Positions 1-11,030 of a stretch of 64,000 nt of DNA are shown here, one piece after another. The notes below the pieces were generated by a model. The model searched no databases. It saw only the letters and a program-made list of their open reading frames with translations, and was not told where the DNA came from. Where the stretch lies: contig NC_081412.1 in NCBI RefSeq assembly GCF_030272615.1, positions 672,773,823-672,837,822 of the forward strand, in the 5' to 3' direction. The translations under genes and the position numbers were made by a program. How positions within the stretch are numbered: the first letter of the stretch is position 1; the number at the start of each line of letters is the position of its first letter. Origin of the DNA: Cryptomeria japonica. Taxonomy: Eukaryota > Streptophyta > Pinopsida > Cupressales > Cupressaceae.

Positions 1-343
1 TAAAGTTGAATATGTAGCTGTTGCGACAAATTATACTCAAATCTTATGGATGAAGAAAATGTTGAAGGATATAAGGGTAATTTATGATGAGCCTATTGTT
101 ATTTATTATGTTAATACAACTGCTATTGCTATGCTAAAGAATCTAGTATTTCATTCCAAATCAAAACATATATCTATAAGATACAATTTCTTGAAGGAAA
201 AGGTTTAAGCAAAGGAAGTCAAATTGATATGTGTGCCCACTTAGGAGTAGATTCTAGATATTCTAAGAAACCCATTGCCTAAAGATATTTTTTAATATCT
301 CAAGAAACAATTGAGGGTCACCACCCCTCTGAAAGAGACTTAG
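1..343 (+). pseudogene. Copia RNase H C-terminal fragment (element A, copy 1)
   Basis: The plus strand reads the end of a Ty1/copia polyprotein. It starts inside RNase H at VEYVAVATNYTQILW, continues through the nucleic-acid-binding stretch (HSKSKHISIRYNFLKEKV) and ends at the usual C-terminus (NPLPKDIF, then a PLKET-like end and a stop at 341). RNase H removes the RNA template during reverse transcription. The window begins inside the domain, so the upstream part lies outside. Several in-frame stops (near 208, 241 and 292) show it is dead. The 3' internal region and an LTR follow directly, in the normal copia order. Confidence 0.85.
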
Positions 344-638
344 ACATGTAGAGATGCATCAATTTGGTGAGCTTATCAAAAATATTTTTTGATCCGAGTT
401 GATGAGATGATGTTGTTGCTTAGGGGGAGTAGTGAGTTTTTGGTGGTATCAACCCTTTTTTATTGATGTCAAAGGGGGAGAGACGTTCATGTGGAAAAAA
501 GATAAACATATTCCATCTAAAAGGAGAGATATTGTATGGGGGAGAGATAAATCCGATCAGTTTTGGAGATTGTTGTCAATCCATAGCATTTGGATGTTTC
601 TTACATTCAGTGTTACCATCAATGCCAAAGGGGGATAT
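344..638 (+). promoter_or_regulatory. Copia 3' internal region with two purine tracts
   Basis: Non-coding stretch between RNase H and the LTR. It holds two near-identical purine runs, TCAAAGGGGGAGAG at about 468-481 and CCAAAGGGGGATAT at about 624-637. The second lies directly against the LTR start and is the expected polypurine tract that primes plus-strand synthesis. The first, about 155 bp upstream, recurs at a similar place in the other elements of the window. Open frames across this region look like chance. Confidence 0.75.
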
Positions 639-1815
639 TGTTGGCAATATGCTCGAATTAATTTTGTGGTATCATTGATGTCAAGAATGCTCCAGTTGGA
701 CTTGGTTTTGGAAGAGGTTATTAGAGATTCTGCTCTTGTATGTTTAAATTATTAGATTTAGTTTTGGCAGGATATTCATGATGATCATGTGTATATCATA
801 TTCAATTGGTTCATACTTTGGTGCTCCAGAAGCTATTGATTATGTTCTAGACTTACGATTGATATTCTTGATCCCAATTGATGGTACCGATTAGTGATAT
901 TTTATGAAATGGTTAAGTGGATTTGATCTAGCTTCTAGAATGGTTCTCAACATGCTGAAGGTATTCTTGATCATGTCTAAATTATTTTGTGGCTTCACAT
1001 TGGTTGGCATGAAGATTCAGTGATCCTATTTGGGTCTGGTTGGATATTATGTGTTATTGACACTGAGGGTTTCTAACGGTGGGTGTAACATGTTGCAATT
1101 AGTCTTGGCAGGATTTTTGGTGGATATAATTGCTTGGGAATTTGAATTAGGTCCATTCTATACAATGCAAATCATAATATTCATCTGGTGGTCAATCTTT
1201 GTATCATGTAATGTAATTATTTTTTGAGGGTTGAATGTTTAGCCGACATTGATAACAAGTTGATGATCTGTATATATAGGTGATATATTCATATAATTTA
1301 AATATCAAGGTTATGTCTACAATATCAAAGAGAGTTTTATGTACAAATACGGATATATCATTTAGGGAAGAGTTGTGAAGAGATTGGTGTTGTAGGGCAA
1401 AGATATGTGCTTAATCGAAACTATAATCAGTCATTAGGAGATACTATTTCCATAGTTCATTTCCTCTAGATTGTAGTTCGATGTTTATGTAAGTTAGTGA
1501 GACTTCCAACTTGTATTGAGGAGTGTCCTCTAGGTGGTTGACCTGATTGTAAGTGCAATCCCCATTGTAATACTTTCACATACTATTGCAGAAGTATTAT
1601 CTAATTATGGGTAGGGTTTCCCATCGTATTTTTTCCTTCACTAGGTTTTCCATATTAAAAATATTGGTGTTGTGTGTTGTGTACTTTTATTCTTTATCTT
1701 TCATTGTGTTGTTTTCATTTTTCTCTAGTAAAAGGTTTATAATCTGCAATAATTGTTTAACTTGTGGAAAATTGATTCACCCCCCCTCTAATTTTTCCTT
1801 CAGTTCATTCTAACA
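639..1815 (+). repeat. Copia LTR, element A (first copy)
   Basis: Starts TGTTGGCAATATG right after a polypurine tract and ends TTCATTCTAACA right before a tRNA-Met-type primer binding site. It aligns along its whole length with the LTR at 2552-3719. A TATA-like box (TATATATAGG) is at 1271-1280. The C-rich block CACCCCCCCTCT, typical of the 3' end of every LTR here, is at about 1779-1791. Length 1,177 bp. Confidence 0.9.
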
Positions 1816-1816
1816 A

Positions 1817-1829
1817 TTGATATCAGAGC
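1817..1829 (+). other. Primer binding site, element A
   Basis: TTGATATCAGAGC differs by one base from the copia site TTGGTATCAGAGC, which pairs with the 3' end of initiator tRNA-Met. It sits one base after the LTR end. Only about 15 bp of normal leader follows before the sequence jumps into RNase H, so a large internal deletion begins here. Confidence 0.85.
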
Positions 1830-1844
1830 TTGTAACAATTACTA

Positions 1845-2274
1845 TCAAAGCACTATAGGTGGTGCATTATTTCTTGAGAAGAAATTAGTCTCATGGCTTA
1901 GCAAGAAACAATCATACACCTCATTATCCACTGTTGAAGCTGAATATGTAGTTGTTGTGACAAATTGTACTGAGATTTTATGGATGAAAAAATGTTGAAG
2001 GATATAAGGGTAAGTTTTGATGAGCCTATTGTTATTCATTATGATATTACAAATGCTATTGATATGTCAAACAATTCAATATTTCATTCCAAATCAAAAC
2101 ACATCTATAAGATATAATTTCTTGAAGGAAAAAGTTGACAAAAAGGAAATTAGATTTATATATGTGTCCATTGAGGACTAGATTGCAAATATTCTAACAA
2201 AAACATTGCCTAAAGATATTTTTGAATATCTCAGGAATCAATTGGGTGTCACCACCCCTCCAGAAGAGACTTAG
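1845..2274 (+). pseudogene. Copia RNase H fragment (element A, copy 2)
   Basis: Begins in mid-domain at GGALFLEKKLVSWLSKK and runs through SLSTVEAEYVVVVTNCTEILWMKK to the C-terminal end (LPKDIFEYLRNQLGVTTPPEET, stop at 2272). It parallels 1-343 closely, with frameshifts near 1995 and stops further on. The gag, protease, integrase and reverse transcriptase that should lie between the primer binding site and this point are missing, so the copy is an internal-deletion derivative. Confidence 0.85.
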
Positions 2275-2551
2275 AGATGTAGAGATGCATCAATCTGGTG
2301 AGCTTATCAGAAATATTTTATGATCTAGGTTGATGAGATGATGTTGTTGCTCAGTGGGAGTAGTTAGTTGTTGGCGGTATCAACCCTTTTTCATTAATGT
2401 AAAAGGGGGAGAGATGTGCATGTGAAAAATAGATAAAGATATTCCAATTTGGAGGAGAGATATATCCGATCAGTTTTGGATATTATTGGCATTCCATGGT
2501 ACTTGGATGTTTTTCACATTTATTGTTTCCATCAATGACAAAGGGGGTGAC
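2275..2551 (+). promoter_or_regulatory. Copia 3' internal region, element A copy 2
   Basis: Matches 344-638 base for base over much of its length. Purine tracts AAAAGGGGGAGAG (about 2400-2412) and CAAAGGGGG (about 2539-2547). The second directly precedes the next LTR. No coding content. Confidence 0.7.
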
Positions 2552-3719
2552 TGTTGGAAATACATGAGAATATATTATGTGTTTCCATTGATGTGAACAT
2601 TGCTCTGGTTGGTTATTGACCTACTCTAGTTACACTTGGTTTTGATAGAGTTTATTAGAGATTTTGCTCCAGTATGTTTAGATTATTAGATTAGGTTTTG
2701 GCAGGATATTCATGATGATCATGTGTATGTCATATTAATTTGGTTCATGATTTGGAGCTTGGGGAGCTATTGATTATGTTTTAGGTTGTCGGTTGATATT
2801 CATGGTCCCAATTGATAGTACCGGTTGGTGATATTTGATGAAATGGTTCTTAATATGCTAAAGGTGTTCTTGATCATGTCCCAATTATTTGGTAGCTTCA
2901 GATAGACTAGCATGAAGATTTGGTGATCCTATTTGGGTCTAGTTGGATATTATGTGGTATTGACACTGAGGTTTCTACCGATTAGTGTAATGTATTGCAA
3001 TTAGTCTTGGCGAGATTTCTAGTGGATATAATTGTTTGGGAATTTGAATTAGGTCTATGCTATGTAATGTAAATCATAATATTAGTCTAGTGGTTGATCT
3101 TTGTATCATGTAATGTAATTATGTTTTAAGGGTTGAGGTTTTAGCCAACCTTGATAAAAGGTTGATGATTTGTATATATAGCTGATATATTCATGTAATA
3201 TAGATATTGAGGTTATGTCTGCATTATCAGGGGAGAGGTTTATGTATGAATAAGGATATATCATTTAGCAAAGGGTTGTGAATAGTTTGGTGTTGTAGGG
3301 CACACATTTGTGCTTAATTGAAAATATAATCAAGCATTAGGAGATGTTATTTCCACTATTCATTTCCTCTGGATTATAGTCTGATGTTTCTATAAGTTAG
3401 TGAGACTTCCTTTTTATGTTGAGGAGTGTCCTCTATGTGGTTTGCATGATTGCAAGTGCAATCCCCATTGTAATATTTTCACATATTGTTACACAAGTAT
3501 TATCTAATTGTGGGTAGGGTTTCCCACTATGGTTTTTTCCTTCACGGGGTTTTCCACATCAAAAATATTGGTGTTGTGTGTTGTGTTCTTTCATGCTTTA
3601 TCTTTCACTGTGCTATTTTTAGTTTTCTCTAATAAAAGGTTTATAATCTACAATAATTATTTAATTTGTGGAAAGTTGATTCACCCCCCCTCTCAGTTTT
3701 CCTTAGGTTCATTCTAATA
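2552..3719 (+). repeat. Copia LTR, element A (second copy)
   Basis: Starts TGTTGGAAATACATG after a purine tract and ends near TTCATTCTAATA, with the CACCCCCCCTCTCAG block at about 3682-3696 and a TATA-like TATATATA at 3173-3180. Homologous along its length to 639-1815. Length 1,168 bp. The primer binding site after it shows that a further internal region once followed. Confidence 0.88.
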
Positions 3720-3720
3720 A

Positions 3721-3744
3721 TTGATATCAAAGCTTATAACAACC
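3721..3744 (+). other. Primer binding site and truncated leader, element A
   Basis: TTGATATCAAAGCT is a two-mismatch version of the tRNA-Met primer binding site. After about 10 more bases of leader the sequence changes abruptly into the CCTAAGGGG satellite, so this marks the broken right end of the element A multimer. Confidence 0.75.
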
Positions 3745-3806
3745 AAATTATGTCCTAAGGGGTTATGTGGTGTCCTAAGTCATCATGAAACACCATATGA
3801 TCTCTT
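3745..3806. repeat. Satellite, left edge
   Basis: Short stretch of the CCTAAGGGGTTAT / ACACCATATGATC satellite between element A and the solo LTR. Its last five bases, CTCTT (3802-3806), recur at 4728-4732 as the TSD of that LTR. Confidence 0.85.
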
Positions 3807-4727
3807 TGTTGGCATATGGACACTCCAATGAGACATTGTGTGTGATTGAAGGTTTTGTCATTGATGGCAACCTTGCAATCCTATGGCACTGGCAAGACAT
3901 TATATCGGCAAAGCATTACACAGGCAACCTTGCAATCCTATGGCACTGGCAAGATATTATATCGGCAAAGCATTACACAGGCAACCTTGCAATCCTATGG
4001 CACTGGCAAGATATTCTACCGGTAAAGCATTATTCAAGCAAGACATTATACCGACATCAGCAAGATCACTCTACACCGGCACCGGCACCGGTATAGAAGA
4101 AAAGATGTATACTAGCACAGAGGCCGACAAGATTTTTGATATGTAATATTTTGTTTATTATTGCAAGCCAACTTGGAAAATTGTAAAATAACTCTTGTAT
4201 ATAAAAGAGATCATTGTAGTCATTTGTAGGATATGGATAGGAAGCATAAAGAAAATTACTGGGGAGACCTAACGTGTGAATTGTAGGTCAAGGGTATATG
4301 TAAAGAACAAAGCAGAATAGGTACTGAATCTGGCATTGAAGATGCTATTGTAAAGCAGTACAGATCATTGGATTTGTATAATCCTCATTGTAAGTTAGTG
4401 TGACTTCTTATTGAGCAGTGTGCTCTAGGCAGTTGGCCTTCCTGCATGTGCAGGCCCCTATTGTAAGTAATATTCTCTTATTGGCCAATAAGTGAATATT
4501 GTGGGTCACAAATCTCACCGAGGTTTTTCCCACACCAGGTTTCCTCGTTAAACATCTTGTGTTATGGTGTTCTTTTCATGTGGATGTTTTTGATTCTGTT
4601 AATTACATTAATTCTTGCATGCCGGTACACTGTTACTTTATGTTCTACATGTTCTGTTTTAAGAAAATTACATTACCAGTCAGATACTGATTTACCCCCC
4701 CTCTCAGTATCTGTGGGAACCCTAACA
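3807..4727 (+). mobile_element. Solo copia LTR inserted in the satellite
   Basis: TGTTGGCATATGG at the start, CCCTAACA at the end, flanked by a perfect 5-bp duplication CTCTT. Removing it and one TSD restores satellite sequence. A TATA box (TATATAAAAG) is at 4198-4207, and the conserved GTTTTTCCCAC / TTACCCCCCCTCTCAG block is near the 3' end. There is no internal region, so it is a solo LTR left by LTR-LTR recombination. Its 3' half resembles solo LTR H (39709-40540, minus strand), suggesting the same family. Length 921 bp. Confidence 0.93.
3866..4036 (+). repeat. 57-bp tandem repeat, three copies, inside the solo LTR
   Basis: Three direct copies starting at 3866, 3923 and 3980, each opening GGCAACCTTGCAATCCTATG and closing AAGCATTAC/TTCA-like. 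The first two are nearly identical and the third has drifted. Because 57 is a multiple of three, two frames stay open through the block, so open frames here are artefacts of the repeat. The position upstream of the TATA box suggests a duplicated promoter or enhancer segment; that role is inference. Confidence 0.93.
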
Positions 4728-6182
4728 CTCTTAGGATACCATATAATCTTTGACGACACCATATGCTATCCTAAGGGGTCATAGAACACCAAATGACCCC
4801 TTACAACACTATATGACCCCTTACGACACTATCTGACCCCTTATGACACTATATGACATGCTCAGGGGTCATATGGTTTCCTAAGGGGTCATGAGACACC
4901 ATATGACCCCTTGTGACACAATATGGTGTGCTAAGGGGTCCTATGGTGTCCTAAGGGGTCAAAGAATGCCATATGACCCCATAGGACACCATACACCCCT
5001 AATGACACCATATGACCCATACCGACACCATATGGTGTCCTAAGGAGTCATCAGGCTCCATATGACCTCTTATGACACAATATGACCCCTAATCACACCT
5101 TAGGGATCATATAGTGTCCTAAGGGGTTATATGATGAATTATGACCCCTTAGGACACAATATGACCCCTAATCACACCATATGGCCCCTAATGACACCAT
5201 ATGGTGTCCTAAGGGCTCATATTGTGTCGTAAGGGTTCAAACGACACCATATGACCCCTTAGGACATAATATGACCCCTAAAGACACATAGGGGTCATAT
5301 GGTGTTATTAGGGGTCTTTTCGTGTCCTAGGGAATCAAAGGACACCATACAACCCCTAACAACACCATATGGTGTTCTAAGGGCTCATATGACACCATAT
5401 GACCCTTAAGACACCATATGACCCCTAACAACACCTAAGGTGGCATATGCTATCGTTAGGTATTGTATGGTGTCCTAAGGGGTCATACGGCACCATATGA
5501 CCCCTTAGGACACCATATAACCCCTAACGACACCATATGGTGTCCTATGAGCTCATATGGTTCCTTAAGGGTTCATAGCACACCATATGACCCTTTAAGA
5601 TACAATATGAACCCTAACAACATTTAAGGTGTCATATGGTGTCATTAGGGGTCTTATGGTGTCCTAAGGGGTCATAGGACACCATATGACCCCTCAGGAC
5701 ACCATACAACCCCCAACAACATTTGAGGTGTCATATGATGTCATTTGGGGTTGTATCATGTACTAAGGGGTCATAGTACATGATATGACCTCTTAGGACA
5801 CCATAAGACCTCTAACAAGACCATATGGTGTCCTAAGTGGTCATAGGACACCATATGACCTATTAGGATATGATACGACCCCTAATGACACCTAAGGGGT
5901 CATATAGTGTTGTTAGGGGTTGTATGGTGTCCTAAAGGGTCATAGGACACCATATCACCCCTTAGGACACCATATGAAACCAAAGGACACCTAAGGTGTC
6001 ATATGGTGTCCTAAGGGGTCATATGGTGTCGTAATGGGTTGTAAGACACCATATGACCCCTTAGAATACCATACGACCCCTAACGACACCATATGGTGTC
6101 TTAAGGGCTCATATTGTGTCTTAAAGGGTCATAAGACACTATTTAACCCCTTAGGACATGATATGACCCTTAATGACACCTA
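4728..6182. repeat. Inverted-monomer satellite, block 1
   Basis: Degenerate array of a 20-21-bp monomer, ACACCATATGACCCCTTAGG, mixed with its reverse complement CCTAAGGGGTCATATGGTGT. Neighbouring monomers are often head-to-head across the self-complementary CCATATGG or tail-to-tail across CCTAAGG, so the array is full of short inverted repeats. Both strands have open frames of a recurring GHKTPYDPLG-like peptide, which are by-products of the repeat. The block ends ACCTA at 6178-6182, the left TSD of element C. Confidence 0.92.
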
Positions 6183-7263
6183 TGTTGGCATTATTGGCAT
6201 AACTAATGTAGATGGAGTATGATGACTGAACCAATATAGAACTGTTTGTGATGACATTATGATGAAGAGAATGAGATTGCATGATTGGATGACTTTGATT
6301 AGTTATTTGTGTTGTCAATGATGGCAACTGATGTTTACTATGTTGTATTTTATCATGTTAGTCTTTTTGGTCTACCAGAAAGAGCTTATTGGTAAATAAA
6401 CAAGAAACTAGGAATTAGGACCTTAACTAGTAAACAAGGAAATGTTTTGATTAGATTTGGTGATTGGTGATGATTGAAGTGTTGTGGTTTGGAATGTGAG
6501 TTTGTATCATTGTAATATATATCTGATTGGAACTATATCATTTTTTGGTTATTGGAAATCATTTTTATGATGCCTATTGTATTTTTGCTAGGGTTTAAGG
6601 ACTGGTAAAAGAATTCTCTTAATCAGTAATGATTTTTGGTTTGGCGGTGATCTACATCAAGTTAAAATGTTGGAGATGATGTGGCATAACCTATATAGAT
6701 GGATGATTGTTGTTTTGGTGTGTTTGAAGATGGAATTTCCTAGGAAAGAGCGAATCACTTAGAAGAGTGTTCTAAGGGTTTGACTTTGTATCAGATTGAG
6801 TTGTTGTGATGAGTTATGATCACTCAATGGTTGATATTATTTTCTAAAATATTATAATGATCTATATGATGATCTGATATAATTTGAGATGATTTGTATT
6901 GTAAATTCTTGATGTATCTAGGGTTTGGTAACCAACCTAGTTGTAAAGTTTATTTATGTTGGTTTAGATGATGTTTGTTGTGTCGATGGTTTTGCGAAGA
7001 GTGTGAAGCCAAACTAGAGTGTGAGAGATCTGCCAGAATGTAGTAGATTTGGAGCAGAATCGGATCTAATCAAGAAAGAAGTTAAGTGCTATACCTAGAT
7101 CATTCACTGTTGTTCCCTAATAGTTGTAGCAGTCAACATCCCTTAATTGGGTAGGTCCTAACATGCCTTACATTGTAAATCCCCTAATAGGGTAGCTCAA
7201 CATATGAGTCATTAATCCTCTTGCAAGGTTGATCCTAATAGGTCAAAGTTCCTAACAAGACTA
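6183..7263 (+). repeat. Element C 5' LTR, first part
   Basis: Starts TGTTGGCATTATTGGC. It aligns with the 3' LTR from 26382 (shared stretches such as ATGATGACTGAACCA and GCATGATTGGATGACTTTGA). It is cut at 7263, within the CCTAACAGGGTT minisatellite-like zone, by element B and resumes at 14545. An open frame starting at 6034 crosses from the satellite into this LTR and is not a gene. Confidence 0.9.
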
Positions 7264-8696
7264 TGTTGGATATTGTTGGCATATGATTAACCAACATGTT
7301 GATATGATGATAATGTATGTTTTCATTAATGTTCATAAGTACAAGTAAACCGGTATGCAGATTAAAAGAAGTTGGTGAACTGGTATAAAGAGGTATGAAG
7401 AGATGCAGTGAACCATCGTCAAGGTTTCACTAAGTGTGACTACCGGTTGGTAGTCGCAGGCCTAGGGTTTTTGGTTTTTGCAATCCAGCTTGTACAATGC
7501 CACCAATGATATTCTATGGTGAGTTAGCTAAGAGATGAGGATGAGATCGAGGTGCCACGTCATTTTTTTGCACGTGAAGGATTTCCTTGAGGATCTTGCA
7601 TGAGAATATCGATTGCATTAAATGTCTACCTCGAGAATGAACATTCTTCTTGGTAGTATGAGAAGAAAGTGTGATGAGTTACTGATTCCCATGTGCAGTG
7701 AAGAATGAATGATGTAGATTGTCTTGTGATCTATTTGAAATTATATTACTCTATGCAATGTGTTTGGACGGTCAGGATTGGACCACCTATATTGTAAACC
7801 TAAGATGCTTAGGGTTTAGGGTTTATGCTACCCACCTAACTATTGTCTATAAGGTCGATGATGTTTGTTGTTGTAATTTGTTGGCAACTTGTGTGTGTGT
7901 GTGTATCTGAGTGTTGAGATGCTTGCCATACCAGGAAAAGAAAACTATAGAGTGTGATTGCAGAGTAGAAAAATTCAAAAGGATCTACCTTAGCATGTAG
8001 TGCTATAATTAGATCAGAGTATTTTACCTATTGTCTTCTAACCATTTCAATAGTTGGAAAATATCTTTACTGGGTAGCTTTAATAGGCTTATTGTAAATA
8101 CTTTAACTGGGTGACTCAAGATCATTGAGTTCTTCAAATCCTCTAGCAGGGTAACCTTTAACAGGGTATATAGCCATCCCTTAACCAGGTGATCTCTAAC
8201 AGGATTGGTTCCTACCAGAACCTTATTGTAAAGTCTTTAACTGGAATAGGCTCCTAACAGAGTGGGCTTCAAAAGAGTTCAAAAAAAATCTTGTGGGTAT
8301 TCATCCCCATTGTGCTTTTTCCCATTTGGGTTTCCATGTGAGAAAATCTATGTGTCATGAGTTGTGCATTTTTCATGTGATGGATATGTATTCTTTGTTT
8401 GAAAGATTATGCATACAGAGTTAATAGGTTACGGTATTATTGGTATACCACATACATATTTTTATGGGTGAATTTTTTATCAAGTATTGAATGTATTTGA
8501 AGTATTTAGACTTATTAGTTTATGGTGTTTGAGGTCCTACTATGTTTAACCGGTATTTCCATGGTTAAGTTCAGTAATGATGACAACCTGTTGGTATTGC
8601 TTTAACTTGATAAGTTGTTGAGAAAGTTTTTGTCTATACTGATTCACCCCCCTCTCAGTACTAGTTAGGGTATCTATTGTTCATCATTATTCATCA
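7264..8696 (+). repeat. Element B 5' LTR
   Basis: TGTTGGATATTGTTGGCATATG at the start (first 20 bases quoted in two pieces: TGTTGGATATTG, TTGGCATATG) and TTCATCATTATTCATCA at the end. It carries a short GT microsatellite (about 7892-7905), a CTAACAGGGT-type degenerate repeat zone (about 8030-8270), the GTGGGTATTCATCCCC / TTTTTCCCATTTGGG block and CACCCCCCTCTCAGTA near the end. Open frames inside it are not genes. Confidence 0.9.
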
Positions 8697-8697
8697 A

Positions 8698-8710
8698 TTG
8701 GTATTAGAGA
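8698..8710 (+). other. Primer binding site, element B
   Basis: TTGGTATTAGAGA lies one base after the LTR and has one C-to-T change plus a terminal change against TTGGTATCAGAGC, the initiator tRNA-Met-complementary site of copia elements. Confidence 0.88.
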
Positions 8711-8767
8711 AACTCTAGGTCCTCGGTGATATTAGCTTAACCGCTTGAGGTAAAAGAGCCTACCTTA

Positions 8768-9800
8768 ATGATGAAGAGGAAAGGACCTAAGTTCAATAGA
8801 GATAACTTCAAGATATGGAAGGACAGAATGAAAATTTACATCAAGTATGGGTGCTCAACACTGGAGCTATGTTGAGAATGCCTATGTGATTCCCACTGGT
8901 ACTCTAACTGATGATCAGAAGAGAGAGATTCAAGAAAATGGGCAAGTCATGGAAGCCCTTATCAGTAGCCTGTCAGCTATTGACTTTAATGATGTACAAG
9001 ACAAGGACACACCTAAGGATGTATGGGATGTACTGGAAATCATTTATGGTGGTGATGAACATGTAAAGAAAGCTAAGGAAGAAATCCTTAGAGGAAAATT
9101 TGAGGACATGAGGGTTGTTGAAGGTGAGACCATTCAACAATATGGCATAAGGATTAAGATTGTGGTAGGAGATATCAAAAGAATTGGTGGAATGATTGAT
9201 GATATCATCATTGTTAGTAAAGTCTTGAGATTATTGTTACCAATCTATGCAATCAGAGTTGTTGCTATCCAGGAGCTAAGGTCTATTGATAAAACCAAGG
9301 TATCCTTAGACTCTATCATTGAAAAGTTAACTGCATATGAGTTGAATACCTATGATGGTAGTGTTTAGAAGACTGAGTCAGCCTTTAGAGCATCTGTTGC
9401 ACCATCCAGAAAAAGAAAAGAAATTAGTACCAGTTATAAATCCAGACAATGCAGAGATATGGATGATGAAGAGATTCTGATGGAGTTTGAAGCTCTTCTT
9501 TCTAAAAGACTTCCAAAGGGAACTGGAAAATATAGAGGTAAAATTCCTTTGCAATGTTTTTCTTGCAACAAGATAGGACATATAGCTATTAATTGTCCTA
9601 ACAATAACAATAAGGATAAAACAGAGAGGTTTAGAAAGTATAAAGGAGGAAATAGAAGAAATTGTCTTGTTGATGTTGATGAAGGTGTCACTAATGAAGA
9701 ATCAGAGGATGAAGAGAGTGAAGATATAGTGTTTGTAGATATAAAGGAAGAAGTGTCAGATAAGAAAGCACTTGTCTCTCACATTAACAACTCTAATTAG
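8768..9800 (+). pseudogene. Element B gag with zinc knuckle
   Basis: Copia Gag forms the virus-like particle. The start (MMKRKGPKFNRDNFKIWKDRM) is followed by a frameshift near 8850. The body then reads in one frame from 8847 to 9368 (GTLTDD, the conserved YGGDEHV, RGKFEDM, LRLLLPIYAIRV, ID KTKVSLDSIIEKLTAYEL), stops at 9367 and continues to 9800 with an intact CCHC zinc knuckle (CFSCNKIGHIAINC, about 9555-9597) and an acidic tail (ESEDEESEDIVFVDI). It is homologous to the gag fragments of elements C, F and G. The starting ATG was chosen because the same MKK/MMK-x-GPK opening occurs at 15063 and 30920. Confidence 0.85.
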
Positions 9801-11030
9801 TGGATAATTGATTGTGGTTGCTCTGACCACATGATTGGTGACTAGAGAAAGTTTTTGTCTCTGGAGGAATATGAAGGAGGTATTGCTAGATTTAGTAATG
9901 ATGCACCATGCTTAATGAAAGGTAAAGGATCCATCTCACTAAATGGAAAGAGCAGTGCAGATGATGTCTACTAGGTAGATTTGAGTGTTGCTTAGCTAAA
10001 TGACAAAGGACTCATTTTGGATTTCAAAGGTGTAGTCTGCAGTATAATTGGGAAGAGTGGTGAACTTATTGCCACTGATAAGAAGACTAGAGGTAACCTA
10101 TTTTAGTTGAATGCCAAGATCAGTCGGTGTCTAATGGCTAAGTTTGATTTAAATTAGATATGGCATAGGAGACTCTGTCATATGAACTTTGACAATATTA
10201 TTAAAGCTAGTAAGATCAAGGAGGTAAGAGGATTACCTTTGCTGAACAAACTAGAGAATTCATTGTGGAGAGAATGTCAACTTGGGAAAATGTCTTCCTC
10301 AACTTTCAAAGGTAAGTCTTTTTCAGTAGAGAACTTACTTGACCTTGTGCAACTAATTTGTGTGGTCTTATGCAAACTAGAAGTATTCAGGGAGATAGGT
10401 ATTTTATGATTCTTATTGATGACTGCTCAAGAATGATGTGGGTTACATTCTTAAAAGACAAGTCTGAAGCATTTGCAAAGTTCAAAGCCTTCAGAGCATT
10501 AGTAGAGAAAGAAAGTGGTAAAAAGATAAAATGCCTAAGAACTGATCAAGAAGGAGAATTCACTTCTGATGAATTCAACAAGTATTGTGAAGATAGTAGT
10601 ATCAAGAGGCAGTTTTGTACTCCAAGGACATCACAATAGAATGGCATAGTAGAAAGAAATAACAGGACTGTAGTTGAAGCAGCTAGAACAATGTTGATCC
10701 AAGGAAAGGTTGCTCACACTTTTTGGAGAGAAGTGGTGAGCACTGTAGTCTATACTATGAACCAGGTACTTATCAAGAAAGGCAAAGATGAAACCCCTTA
10801 TGAGTATTGGACTGGGAAAACTCCCACTATGAGTTACTTTAAATGTTTGGTAGTAAGTGCTATATCAAGAGAAGTGAGCATTTGAGTAAATTTGATGCTA
10901 GAAGTGATGAAGAAATATTTCTGGGATATTCCACTAAGAGAAAAGCTCTCATGTTCTACAACAATAGAACATAGAAGATTCTTGAGAGTATCAATATCAG
11001 GGTTGATGAATCCCCTAAGGAACCTGAGGA
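9801..11030 (+). pseudogene. Element B protease and integrase
   Basis: The protease active site reads WIIDCGCSDHM (about 9801-9833), where DSG would be expected, so it is altered. The gag-pre-integrase zinc region (IWHRRLCHMNFDNI, then LWRECQLGKM) has lost its first Cys (C to W). The integrase core follows, with a frameshift at about 10350: first catalytic Asp apparently changed to Asn (TNLCGLMQTRSIQGD in a shifted frame), second Asp kept (RTDQEGEF, about 10540), and Glu kept in NGIVERNNR (about 10641). A stop at 10636 replaces a conserved Gln (PRTSQ-stop-NG). The end (TPYEYWTGKTP) shifts frame at about 10850. Confidence 0.83.

Noticed and set aside
3785-4146. Two overlapping frames with a three-fold peptide repeat
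   Set aside because: They come from the 57-bp triplication within a non-coding LTR.
7890-7906. GT microsatellite as a separate locus
   Set aside because: Short, and present at the same place in both LTRs of element B, so it is part of the LTR.
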